A stretch of DNA of 17,427 bases from Erythrobacter sp. (GTDB taxonomy: Bacteria > Pseudomonadota > Alphaproteobacteria > Sphingomonadales > Sphingomonadaceae): contig NZOF01000124.1 of NCBI GenBank assembly GCA_002695185.1, forward strand, positions 1-17,427, given 5' to 3'. How positions within the stretch are numbered: the stretch's first letter is position 1; every line of letters begins with the position of its first letter. This document shows, in pieces, positions 1 through 5,723 of the stretch. Position numbers and translations under genes: made by a program. The notes under the pieces were generated by a model that was not told the origin of the DNA, ran no database searches, and saw only the letters and a list, made by a program, of their open reading frames with translations.

Positions 1-1
1 C

Positions 2-412
2 GAGCGCGTCCATTATCTGTCCGACTGGGACATTGCCGAAGTCGTGCAGAAATCGCTGGGCGTGGTGACCGTCAACAGCACGGTGGGCACGCTGGCGCTG
101 AATGAGGCAAAGCCGGTGGCGGCCCTGGGGCACGCCGTCTACAAGGTTCCCGGCATCGTCCATCACGGCAGTCTTGACGCTTTCTGGGGCGCGGCGCGCC
201 AGCCCGATGTAAAACTTTATGCCGCCTTCAAACGCGTGCTGGAGGATCGGTGCCTCATCCGGGGTGGATTGCTGAGCGAAGAGGGCCTGCAAATGCTGGT
301 GTCCAACGCGGTTGAGCGGCTCGAGCGGGCGCCGTCCGCCGTTCTCTCAATGCCGCGTTCCATCCGGCGGCGGCGACGTTCGATGGATGTCATTCATGGG
401 GATGCGGCCTGA
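2..412 (+). CDS. Capsule polysaccharide synthesis/export protein, C-terminal part (partial at 5' end)
   Basis: Reading frame 2 is open from the left edge to the stop at 410-412, so the gene starts outside the window. The visible residues include VHYLSDWDIAEVV, then VTVNSTVGTLAL, KPVAALGHAVYKVPGI and HGSLDAFW. By eye this matches the C-terminal half of the Capsule_synth family (KpsS/LipB type, beta-Kdo transferases or export-linked proteins acting at the cytoplasmic face of the inner membrane in capsule biosynthesis). The NSTVG-type segment followed by KPV..LG..VY is the typical end of the sugar-nucleotide-binding domain. The last 20 residues are Arg-rich (SIRRRRRS) and unlikely to be conserved. 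It is host DNA outside the prophage. The family call is fairly safe; the exact sugar is not known. Confidence 0.75.
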   Translation, partial: ERVHYLSDWDIAEVVQKSLGVVTVNSTVGTLALNEAKPVAALGHAVYKVPGIVHHGSLDAFWGAARQPDVKLYAAFKRVLEDRCLIRGGLLSEEGLQMLVSNAVERLERAPSAVLSMPRSIRRRRRSMDVIHGDAA

Positions 413-652
413 GAAATGGCCTGACGGGATATGCGGGGCGTGTCTGATGCCCATAGCCGCCCAGCGTCCTGGGAGCCGGGGGCAAAGGGGATTGGTCCGG
501 GCATGTGGAAAGCTCTGACCGGAGCGCACGACCTCCACGGAGCTAAGAGGCGAAAAGCCGATAGGTGAGCGCTCGGCGCGCCAATGATTTTGCGCAAATT
601 GGCGCCACGACATCATGATTGTGGAGCGTATCGGGGCTGGTCTGGAGAGTTT
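413..652. other. Host intergenic region between capsule gene and left att site
   Basis: I see no convincing gene here. The only structure is an 8-bp inverted repeat, GCGCCAAT (578-585) and ATTGGCGC (598-605), with a 12-nt loop and no T-tract, so it is a poor intrinsic terminator. Before integration this stretch would have separated the capsule gene from the 3' end of tRNA-Gln. Confidence 0.5.
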
Positions 653-696
653 TGGATGCCCGACGAGGATTCGAACCTCGATTGACGGAGTCAGAG
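653..696. repeat. Left attachment site (44-bp direct repeat of tRNA-Gln 3' half)
   Basis: These 44 bp are identical to 16919-16962. They correspond to the tRNA from the anticodon loop through the T arm and acceptor strand to the CCA end. After position 696 the sequence departs from the tRNA, so this copy is not a functional tRNA. The identity ends exactly at the edge of the anticodon loop, a usual crossover place for tyrosine integrases using tRNA genes. Confidence 0.93.
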
Positions 697-734
697 AGCG
701 TGGTTGTGCCGCAGAATAGCGGTGTCTTCAGCTT

Positions 735-755
735 CCATGTGCCATCCATGTGCCA
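735..755 (+). promoter_or_regulatory. Left integrase arm-type sites (two direct repeats)
   Basis: CCATGTGCCA occurs at 735-744 and again at 746-755, an 11-bp period, about 40 bp inside the left att core. The same core ATGTGCCA is paired with the same 11-bp period at the right end (16771-16789) and is present inverted at 16861-16868. Short repeats on both sides of the core are the expected arrangement of arm-type binding sites for the N-terminal domain of a tyrosine integrase. Binding by this integrase is inferred. Confidence 0.7.
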
Positions 756-785
756 AGTTGGCTCAGACGCCAGCCCTCGCGAGGG

Positions 786-980
786 TCAAAATGCCTCGTC
801 GATGCCCGCTTGCTTCAAGATGTTGTTAGCTGACTTCCGTGATCGCAGATCGTGCTGCACGACAAATCTTTTGCCCGAAATGGGGCTTTGCCAGAGCTCA
901 TGGCTGCCGTTTGCTTGGCGCACAAACTCGCAGCCACTTGCTTTCAGGATTTTGATGAGATCGCGGCGGTAGTCTGCCAT
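786..980 (-). CDS. hicA: HicA-family mRNA interferase toxin
   Basis: This 64-residue protein has the HicA double-stranded RNA-binding-like fold signature. It starts DLIKILKASGCEFVRQ, then has a GSH motif with the predicted catalytic His27, then the strand region FVVQH and the C-terminal helix NNILKQAGI. HicA toxins cleave mRNA in the cytoplasm and are held inactive by HicB. The start codon overlaps the stop of the upstream hicB by one base, so translation is probably coupled with antitoxin first. It ends about 30 bp from the left arm-type sites, making it the outermost gene on this side of the element. Length is normal for the family. Likely role: stability of the element, or defence. Confidence 0.85.
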   Translation of the reverse strand: MADYRRDLIKILKASGCEFVRQANGSHELWQSPISGKRFVVQHDLRSRKSANNILKQAGIDEAF

Positions 981-1243
981 CAGGCGGCAACGAGTGCCTT
1001 GCCCTTGGCCAATGCGCTGGCCGCAATGTGCACCGGCAACTGCTGTTGCCCATGGAGATCCGGCAGCATATCATTTTCGACAAGCAGCACTGGAATTAAT
1101 TCCAGCACAATGCCTTGAAGAGCGCGAAAATCTGCATGCTCTGCGGTCAAGCCGGGCACATCGTCGCTGGTTGCCACCCAGACGCCCGCCTCGTCATCCC
1201 ACTCAACCGCAACTTGGACGGATAGGATGGGTTCTGGCTTCAT
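980..1243 (-). CDS. hicB: HicB-family (DUF1902-like) antitoxin
   Basis: The 87-residue product has the partial RNase-H-like HicB core, with VEWDDEAGVWVATSDDVPGL near the N-terminus, where the D-x-P-G-L turn is the family hallmark. The ATG at 1243 is chosen because an AGGA ribosome-binding site lies 7 nt upstream; a longer frame reaching 1465 would run into the integrase gene. The C-terminal part lacks an obvious HTH or RHH domain, so DNA binding and autoregulation are uncertain. It neutralises the adjacent HicA. The pair lies downstream of the integrase in the same orientation and may get some read-through from it, but a 121-bp gap gives room for its own promoter. Confidence 0.82.
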   Translation of the reverse strand: MKPEPILSVQVAVEWDDEAGVWVATSDDVPGLTAEHADFRALQGIVLELIPVLLVENDMLPDLHGQQQLPVHIAASALAKGKALVAA

Positions 1244-1310
1244 ATTTGGTCCTTTCGCCCTGGGAGATAGCAGGATCCGACTTAAAGTTCGGTGAACCCG
1301 CTTTAGGGCT

Positions 1311-1325
1311 CCACCAAAGTGGTGG
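1311..1325. promoter_or_regulatory. Inverted repeat between integrase and hicB
   Basis: CCACCA (1311-1316) and TGGTGG (1320-1325) are perfect complements around a 3-bp centre. The site lies about 70 bp upstream of the hicB start and 40 bp past the integrase stop. It could be an operator for the toxin-antitoxin promoter. It lacks a T-tract, so a terminator is less likely. Function is inferred only from symmetry and position. Confidence 0.35.
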
Positions 1326-1364
1326 GTCGTGGGGCGATAGTCAATTGACATTTGTGCAACGAAG

Positions 1365-2564
1365 CTAGGTCCGCGCGTCGTCAAGGTGCCGGGTTGGCGC
1401 GAGTTCTCGCTCGATCGCCAAAGCGACGGCACCGTCCTGATCGGCTTGGTCGAACAGGTGTCCATAGGTATCGAATGTCACCTGTATGGAGCTGTGGCCC
1501 ATCCATGCTTGCACGCGCTTGGGGCTTACCCGCTGCTCAATCCAGAGCGAGGCGGCGGCGTGGCGGAAGTCGTGAAGGGAATAGCGCTGGACCATCACCG
1601 GCTGCTCATCCTGGTCGAGCGCTGGCTTGCCGTCTTTCACCATCGGATCGCAGACACCGGCCGCAATCTGGACCGCTCCCATGATCGTCAGATTCATGTA
1701 GCGGTGGCTCATTACCCGTTTGGCGATCGAGGGAAACACCAGCTCATCGTTCGAGGGTGGGCAGGCCAGCTTCCAGATCTTGAGCGCGGCGACGGCGGAC
1801 GGTGGCAGGGGAATGGTTCGGTAGCCCGCTTCGGATTTCGGTGGACCGATCACATTCTTGAGGTCGGCACGTTGATCGACTGCCACCGTCGCGGCGCTGA
1901 AGTCGATGCAGCGCCAAGGCAGACCGCGCAGTTCTGAGGCGCGTAGGCCTGCAAAGATGGCCATGAGGGCCAGAGGATGCGCCATCGGCTCTGTGGAGGC
2001 GCTGGCGGCCTTCAGGATGGCTTGTAACTCTGCCTTGGTCGGGATTGCTACCTTGGGCTTCTCACGCTTCGCTCGGCGCACCTTGACGCCCGTGACGACA
2101 TTCTGCGCGACATAGCCCCTGCTCTGGGCTTCCGACACGATGGCGGACAGGGAGCGCAGCACGCGCGTCGCCATTGGCCTAGAGAGCTTTTCCAGCCATG
2201 TGTCGCGCCAGCCCTCCACCATCGGACGTGTTACCTGGGACAGCTTCCGGTCGCCGCACAGGGGCGCGATGTGCAGCCGAACATGCTGATCGTAGGCCGC
2301 GAGGGTGGACGCCTCCAGCTTTTCGCGCTCGCCGCGCTTGATCCATAGGTCTGCCGCCTTTGCGATCGTGATGGACTGACTATCGGGCGTGTGCGTGCCC
2401 TGCTGCACCTGATAAGCGGCTGTCGTTATCCAGCTTTCCGCCTCTTTCTTGCGGGCGAACTGCTTGCGGCGGCGCTTGCCGGCGCTGTCGACATAATCGA
2501 CCTGCCAGCCGGACTTTTCAGTGCCGTCCGGGGCGGTCCAGCTACGCTTGCGGATGCTGGTCAT
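1365..2564 (-). CDS. int: Tyrosine-family site-specific integrase
   Basis: The 399-residue protein has the full phage integrase layout. Residues 1-55 form an N-terminal Arm DNA-binding domain (GWQVDYVDSAGKRRRKQF), about 65-165 the core-binding helical domain, and 175-385 the catalytic domain. Catalytic residues are visible: Arg208 (FAGLRASEL), Lys243 (GPPKSEAG), His331 and Arg334 (LHDFRHAA), His357 (WMGHSS) and nucleophile Tyr367 (TFDTYGHLF). It would recombine attP with the tRNA-Gln attB through a Holliday junction. The start ATG overlaps the stop of the upstream 201-codon gene as ATGA, so the two are translationally coupled. It lies about 670 bp from the left att core, and arm-type repeats are at both ends. 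Nothing suggests damage. Confidence 0.96.
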   Translation of the reverse strand: MTSIRKRSWTAPDGTEKSGWQVDYVDSAGKRRRKQFARKKEAESWITTAAYQVQQGTHTPDSQSITIAKAADLWIKRGEREKLEASTLAAYDQHVRLHIAPLCGDRKLSQVTRPMVEGWRDTWLEKLSRPMATRVLRSLSAIVSEAQSRGYVAQNVVTGVKVRRAKREKPKVAIPTKAELQAILKAASASTEPMAHPLALMAIFAGLRASELRGLPWRCIDFSAATVAVDQRADLKNVIGPPKSEAGYRTIPLPPSAVAALKIWKLACPPSNDELVFPSIAKRVMSHRYMNLTIMGAVQIAAGVCDPMVKDGKPALDQDEQPVMVQRYSLHDFRHAAASLWIEQRVSPKRVQAWMGHSSIQVTFDTYGHLFDQADQDGAVALAIERELAPTRHLDDART

Positions 2565-3166
2565 GTAATAATCCCATGTCGCCAGTCCTTAATCTCCGCG
2601 ATGAACGCGTCGAAGGCTTCAGGATGGTTTGCCCTTAGATACTCCGTTACTGCTCCAACTATGTTGGAGGCACTTATGATTAGGTGGTGACGTTCAGACG
2701 TGAGAAAATCCAACGTCGCACGAGAAATCCCCTGTTCCCTGTCAATCGCTTCATCTGCGAGTCCGATGTTTCTAGCTGCGGTGATACCTGTGCTGACAAC
2801 CTCGCCCTTCTCCGATCGTCTACTCGGTTCCGAGACGTTCCCCGCAAATGCGGTGGCGATCGGCTGGGTATGAAGAGCTCCTACCACTGCCCTCACAATG
2901 ATTATGGGCCAGAAATCCCTCACGATTGACGAAGCTCGCTCTGGCGTGATGCCAAGCATGAGCAGCTCGACCGCATAGGCCATTTGAAACACTTGCTTGG
3001 CTCCGTAAATGGCGCGGGTTCCTTTGCCCGTATTGACGCCTTCTGGAGTTCCTAGTTGCCGCAGATGGCGCAGGCGCGCTTGGAAAGCCGGGCGTCCGCT
3101 TTCTGGAACGTCAGCTAGCATAGCCATCAGGGGCTCCACATCTGCGTAACGCAATTCGACCGGCAA
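2561..3166 (-). CDS. Putative DNA-binding protein coupled to the integrase
   Basis: I do not recognise this 201-residue protein with certainty. Residues 48-83 (GKGTRAIYGAKQVFQMAY, then LLMLGITPERASSIV) resemble the winged-helix part of MerR-like regulators, where a TR-x-Y-G element precedes a helix and an LxxLGITP-like segment. The rest has no motif I can name. The chosen start is a TTG at 3164-3166 because a GAGG ribosome-binding site lies at the right distance and no ATG is available near it. It shares an ATGA overlap with the integrase, and its promoter would lie in the divergent region containing the 20-bp-spaced repeats. A role in controlling integrase expression or directionality is inference from context. 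Confidence 0.7.
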   Translation of the reverse strand: MPVELRYADVEPLMAMLADVPESGRPAFQARLRHLRQLGTPEGVNTGKGTRAIYGAKQVFQMAYAVELLMLGITPERASSIVRDFWPIIIVRAVVGALHTQPIATAFAGNVSEPSRRSEKGEVVSTGITAARNIGLADEAIDREQGISRATLDFLTSERHHLIISASNIVGAVTEYLRANHPEAFDAFIAEIKDWRHGIIT

Positions 3167-3206
3167 TTCGCACCTCGAAACTAAATCTGATTTTCCTGTT
3201 GCACGG

Positions 3207-3238
3207 ACGCAGCGGTAAGTCTAGGTACGTAGCGGTAA
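3207..3238 (+). promoter_or_regulatory. Early control region: two 12-bp direct repeats (probable operator)
   Basis: ACGCAGCGGTAA (3207-3218) and ACGTAGCGGTAA (3227-3238) are spaced 20 bp, about two helical turns, so a protein would bind the same DNA face. They lie between the divergent genes at 3166 (minus) and 3274 (plus). A weak plus-strand promoter, TTGCAC (3199-3204) then 17 bp then TAGGTA, would place the first repeat in the spacer. A weak minus-strand promoter would overlap the repeats too. The core GCGGTAA or GCGGAAA recurs in the right attachment arm (16809-16845). This suggests an autoregulated, excisionase-like protein as the ligand, as inference. Confidence 0.5.
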
Positions 3239-3273
3239 ACCAAAACCAGTATTAGTAAGAAAGGGCTGGGTTT

Positions 3274-3462
3274 ATGTTAGGTGATGAGCTTATCAAAGGG
3301 GCGAAGGGCCTTGCGAAGTATACAGGAAATGTCCTCACGCCTCGACAAGCATACCGGCTGGCTGAAGAGGGCAAAATTCCCGTCATCAAAGTTGGACGCT
3401 CACTCTACTTTCGGAAGAGTGAGGTGGATGCCGCATTCCGTTCGGACGCCGCCAATGGCTGA
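3274..3462 (+). CDS. Excisionase-like helix-turn-helix protein
   Basis: The 62-residue product has the small HTH_17/MerR-type winged helix used by phage excisionases and AlpA-like proteins. Residues 20-37 (VLTPRQAYRLAEEGKIPV) form the HTH and KVGRSLYFRKSEVDAAF (39-55) the wing and final helix. It is the first gene of the plus-strand early operon and faces the integrase operon across the repeat-bearing control region, the classical place for a Cox/Xis-type switch protein. An AAGGG ribosome-binding site precedes the ATG. It would bind DNA and could both repress integrase transcription and promote excision. The domain is clear; the excisionase role is inferred from position and from the shared repeat at the att arm. 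Confidence 0.75.
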   Translation: MLGDELIKGAKGLAKYTGNVLTPRQAYRLAEEGKIPVIKVGRSLYFRKSEVDAAFRSDAANG

Positions 3463-3655
3463 GCGCATCATCGAAATCACCTATGAGCCGTTCGGTGCCG
3501 GCTTTGACGTGAAAGTGATCCCGCCAGTGGAAGGCGAGGAATTGGACGCCGAATTTCCGACGCACAAGCGGGCACGCGGCTGGGCTTCGGGCCTTCGTAT
3601 GACGCGCGGGTGGCGGATCGTGGATCGCACCGGAGTGAGTGTCGATGTGAAGTGA
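3455..3655 (+). CDS. Hypothetical small phage protein (66 aa)
   Basis: I do not recognise this protein. It starts at an ATG at 3455 that overlaps the end of the preceding HTH gene by 8 bp, which points to translational coupling. A longer frame from 3281 exists but lies entirely inside the HTH gene and is not credible. The sequence has a beta-rich beginning (IIEITYEPFGAGFDVKVIPP) and then EFPTHKRARGWASGL, which loosely recalls DUF2188-type small proteins where an FPTK-x-EA element begins a helix. That similarity is weak. The gene is acidic-basic mixed, with no signal peptide or membrane segment. It is part of the early operon. Confidence 0.6.
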   Translation: MAERIIEITYEPFGAGFDVKVIPPVEGEELDAEFPTHKRARGWASGLRMTRGWRIVDRTGVSVDVK

Positions 3656-3722
3656 AGCAAGGCGGTCGAGGTGACGGCTGGAACCCGTCATCCCCGACCT
3701 TATCATCATGGAGGTACCAACA

Positions 3723-4184
3723 ATGATTGGACGCAATATAGCGCCTTCGCGGCGCGACGCAATCCGCGCGCTCGCCGCACTTTCAGTCAGCCTGCCGACT
3801 TTGGCAAATGCTACACCAGCCGAGACATGCCCCGCCGCCGTGAGCCAGCGTTGGAGTGCGCTGCTCTCCGCCTACAGAGAGGCACAGGCGGCTGAAGATG
3901 CCTACGATCAAGGCGTCATTGAACCGTTCTTCGTCGGCATCGACAAAAATGATCAGGCGGCATGGAGAAAGGCTGCGAAGCCCATTACCCGCGCCATGTG
4001 GGATCATCTGGAGTGCTTGGGCGACGAGCGCTTGGCAGCCGAAAAAGCGCTCATGGAATGCCCGTCGCCACATGCCTCTGCCTTTGCGCTCAAGTATGTG
4101 ATCGCACACGGCAATGGCCGGGAAGCTGATTGCTGGGATGATCTGCTGGAGGCGGAAGCCAAGCAGTTTGGCGGGAGGGCGTGA
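3723..4184 (+). CDS. Small protein with twin-arginine signal (first of two related genes)
   Basis: The 153-residue product begins with a Tat-like signal: Arg10-Arg11 in PSRRDAIRAL, a hydrophobic stretch to about residue 28, and a possible cleavage site after ANA (28-30). It would be exported folded to the periplasm. The mature part is helical, with SALLSAYREAQAAEDAYDQG and four Cys residues. The ATG at 3723 is preferred over one at 3708 because GGAGG (3710-3714) lies 8 nt upstream. The next gene also has a Tat signal and a matching helix (AL-[LI]-x-x-Y-x-x-x-x-AA-x-x-AY), so the two are probably distant paralogues. Function is unknown; export of early-operon products by a phage is uncommon. 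Confidence 0.65.
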   Translation: MIGRNIAPSRRDAIRALAALSVSLPTLANATPAETCPAAVSQRWSALLSAYREAQAAEDAYDQGVIEPFFVGIDKNDQAAWRKAAKPITRAMWDHLECLGDERLAAEKALMECPSPHASAFALKYVIAHGNGREADCWDDLLEAEAKQFGGRA

Positions 4185-4186
4185 CG

Positions 4187-4813
4187 ATGACGACACGTCG
4201 CAATTTCCTCGCTGGACTTGCCGCTGCCCCAGCCCTGGGAGCCCATCCCGCCTTTGCTGCTTCGTCCTTGGCGCACGGGTCTGCGCCCAGTGCGGCGATC
4301 TGCGCCCTTATCGCGGATTACGAGGTCAAAGAGGCTGCATGCGCCGCCTACTCTGCCAATATCTTCACGCCGGCCCGCGACGCATGGCTGGTTGATGTCG
4401 ATGCGATCCCCCATCGAACGACCAGCCTGACCTATCTTTATCATGGGGATGCCCGCCGCCTTTCAACCGATCGTAGTGACCAAGTGGCCGCGGCGAAAAC
4501 GGCCGCGGACATAGGTTCTGAAGGGCTTTATTCCCCTGACTATGCCGCGTGCTGCGCGGAACTGCGCGGGTTGGTGGCTGAACGCGAAGCGCAGCGGACA
4601 AGCCTGGACGAATTACATGGGATCGCTGCACTCGTCGCTGAAGACGAGAGACTTAGCGAGCTAGCCTGGCAAGCGCTTCAGAAGGTCGAGGCATTCCCAG
4701 CTGAAACCATTGCCGACTTGCTCGCCAAAATCGACTTCATCGAGGAAACGGGCGGCCAAATCGATGCTGAGATGTTGCGCGCCGATCTGCGCCACATCAA
4801 TGGGGAGGCATGA
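4187..4813 (+). CDS. Small protein with twin-arginine signal (second of two related genes)
   Basis: The 208-residue product starts TTRRNFLAGLAAAPALGAHP, a textbook Tat signal with Arg4-Arg5 and a likely cleavage after AFA near residue 24. The rest is helical and acidic, with a Cys cluster around SPDYAACCAEL and no catalytic motif I can name. The ATG at 4187 is chosen over an in-frame GTG at 4181 because GGGAGGG (4173-4179) is then 7-8 nt upstream. The gene follows the first Tat gene with only 2 bp between stop and start, so they are cotranscribed. The residues CALIADYEVKEAACAAYSAN align by eye with the helix of the previous protein. Function is unknown; a periplasmic role is inferred. Confidence 0.68.
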   Translation: MTTRRNFLAGLAAAPALGAHPAFAASSLAHGSAPSAAICALIADYEVKEAACAAYSANIFTPARDAWLVDVDAIPHRTTSLTYLYHGDARRLSTDRSDQVAAAKTAADIGSEGLYSPDYAACCAELRGLVAEREAQRTSLDELHGIAALVAEDERLSELAWQALQKVEAFPAETIADLLAKIDFIEETGGQIDAEMLRADLRHINGEA

Positions 4814-4816
4814 CCC

Positions 4817-5050
4817 ATGGTCGAAATTATTCCCGTTAGCCCTGCCGCTCTACGTTCGGCGGGGCACCGCGTTGACGTGCATGATTTCGTCCGCATCTGG
4901 GTTGTCGTGGTCTGGCGCGGACGGGCCGTTCTGTCGCAGCGGGATTTCCCGGAGCGCCGGGACGCGGAGGCTTATGCTCAGCAGTGGGCGCGCGAGCTGG
5001 AATGCAGCCTGATCCACCATCCGACATGTGCCGGGGGTGGCAGTCATTGA
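4817..5050 (+). CDS. Hypothetical small phage protein (77 aa)
   Basis: I do not recognise this protein. The ATG at 4817 is 3 bp after the preceding stop and has GGGGAGG just upstream, so it belongs to the same operon. The N-terminal half is hydrophobic and beta-like (FVRIWVVVVWRGRAVLSQ), followed by a helix (RRDAEAYAQQWARELECSL). This strand-strand-helix pattern is like many small phage proteins of unknown role. It is followed by 82 bp of non-coding DNA containing the first copy of the GTCGATTCAA box, so this may be the last gene of the first early transcript. Confidence 0.55.
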   Translation: MVEIIPVSPAALRSAGHRVDVHDFVRIWVVVVWRGRAVLSQRDFPERRDAEAYAQQWARELECSLIHHPTCAGGGSH

Positions 5051-5070
5051 GCGGCGTAGAAAAGCGTTCG

Positions 5071-5088
5071 CGTCGATTCAAACCCGTG
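5071..5088 (+). repeat. Box A: GTCGATTCAA box, left arm of an 18-bp inverted repeat
   Basis: CGTCGATTCAAACCCGTG is repeated exactly, inverted, at 5441-5458, so the two flank the alpA-like gene. The inner 10 bp (5072-5081) match the box found upstream of four other genes. This copy ends 51 nt before the alpA-like ATG, nearly the same distance as in boxes C, D and E. Unlike those three there is no minus-strand cargo gene beside it. It may be a promoter or operator element, or one end of a recombining segment. Confidence 0.7.
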
Positions 5089-5132
5089 AAAATCTGTTTA
5101 TTGGGAATGTCGCTTTTGAATGGAGCGACACA

Positions 5133-5333
5133 ATGACGGACCAGATATCACGGGTTTTGAGGGTGGCGGAGGTCTGCGCTCGCACGGGCCTCTGCCGCGT
5201 CACCATCCATCATCTTCGCAAGCGCGATGACTTTCCAGCGCCGATCCGGCTCAGCCCCGGCGCAATCGGATGGCTGGAGCATGAGATAGACGAATGGATC
5301 GCGCGGCGTGCTGCCGAGAGGCGGGTGGCATGA
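5133..5333 (+). CDS. alpA: AlpA-family phage transcriptional regulator
   Basis: The 66-residue product matches the small AlpA/MerR-like winged HTH proteins: VLRVAEVCARTGLCRVTIHH (8-27) forms the HTH, DFPAPIRLSPGAIGWLEHEI (33-52) the wing with its typical FP..I.L....GW..., and DEWIARR the final helix. In P4-like phages and satellites AlpA activates integrase or excision genes. The ATG at 5133 is chosen because GGAG (5122-5125) lies 7 nt upstream; a longer frame from 5028 overlaps the previous gene and has no ribosome-binding site. The gene is enclosed by an 18-bp inverted repeat. The family is clear; its targets are not. Confidence 0.85.
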   Translation: MTDQISRVLRVAEVCARTGLCRVTIHHLRKRDDFPAPIRLSPGAIGWLEHEIDEWIARRAAERRVA

Positions 5334-5476
5334 TGGCGTATCCGATGCCGGGAGGGCCGCCGAACGAAAACGGCCCCGGTCGCGAAACCGGAGCCGCCTG
5401 CGAAAAGGAGTGTGGACACCGCTCCTATGCCGCCATCCCCCACGGGTTTGAATCGACGGGAGGCAACCATGGGTGA
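5330..5476 (+). CDS. Possible small ORF (48 codons) between alpA-like and next gene
   Basis: An ATGATG start overlaps the alpA-like stop, and the frame runs to a stop inside the start of the gene at 5469. The product is Pro/Gly-rich at first (YPMPGGPPNENGPGRE), then has three Cys/His-containing stretches. I know no family like it. It spans a GC hairpin and box B, so the open frame may be accidental. Overlap with both neighbours is the only argument for a real gene. Confidence 0.3.
   Translation: MMAYPMPGGPPNENGPGRETGAACEKECGHRSYAAIPHGFESTGGNHG
5371..5396 (-). terminator. Possible minus-strand hairpin terminator
   Basis: CGGCCCCGGT (5371-5380) and ACCGGAGCCG (5387-5396) pair over 10 bp with one mismatch and a 6-nt loop. 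On the minus strand the stem is followed at once by TTTT, as in an intrinsic terminator; on the plus strand no T-tract follows. There is no minus-strand gene here to terminate, so it may serve antisense transcripts, or simply be a structured stretch. Confidence 0.3.
5441..5458 (-). repeat. Box B: GTCGATTCAA box, right arm of the 18-bp inverted repeat
   Basis: CACGGGTTTGAATCGACG is the exact reverse complement of 5071-5088. Of the five boxes this is the only one in minus orientation. It lies 10 nt before the ATG at 5469 and partly overlaps that gene's GGGAGG ribosome-binding site, so anything binding it could affect translation or transcription of the replication genes. Confidence 0.7.
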
Positions 5477-5723
5477 TGTGCTGAAGCATCCGGTCGTGCC
5501 GGTGCGGTCGTGGGTCGCTTTCCCTGTCGAGGACAGCGCCGATCCCTTTCAGGCGCGCTGGATAGCCCGCCTCAATGGGGCTTTCGCTGATGCCGCGGAC
5601 CTGGGCGATGCGCCTCCGGTGTCGTTTGAGGTGCTGCTCGATGTTTTCAGGCAGCCAGAGGTCCGCATGGGCCTGCCGATCGTGTTCCACCCGCATTGGT
5701 CAGTATTGGGAGGCGCGGCATGA
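5469..5723 (+). CDS. Hypothetical protein upstream of primase (84 aa)
   Basis: I do not recognise this protein. It starts at 5469 with GGGAGG upstream and its stop overlaps the primase start as ATGA, so it is coupled to replication. Residues RSWVAFPVEDSADPFQARWI and FEVLLDVFRQPEVRMG suggest a compact mixed fold with no membrane segment. A longer frame from 5412 exists but would read through box B and lacks a ribosome-binding site. Placement immediately before the primase suggests a replication accessory role, as inference only. Confidence 0.6.
   Translation: MGDVLKHPVVPVRSWVAFPVEDSADPFQARWIARLNGAFADAADLGDAPPVSFEVLLDVFRQPEVRMGLPIVFHPHWSVLGGAA

Noticed and set aside
578..605. Inverted repeat GCGCCAAT/ATTGGCGC as terminator of the capsule gene
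   Set aside because: Loop of 12 nt, 8-bp stem, no T-tract and 170 bp from the stop; not convincing.
619..1118. Plus-strand ORFs of 88-117 codons over the att and hicBA region
   Set aside because: They lie across a tRNA remnant and antisense to hicA/hicB, without ribosome-binding sites.
1386..1937. 183-codon plus-strand ORF opposite the integrase
   Set aside because: Antisense shadow of a gene with all catalytic residues visible.
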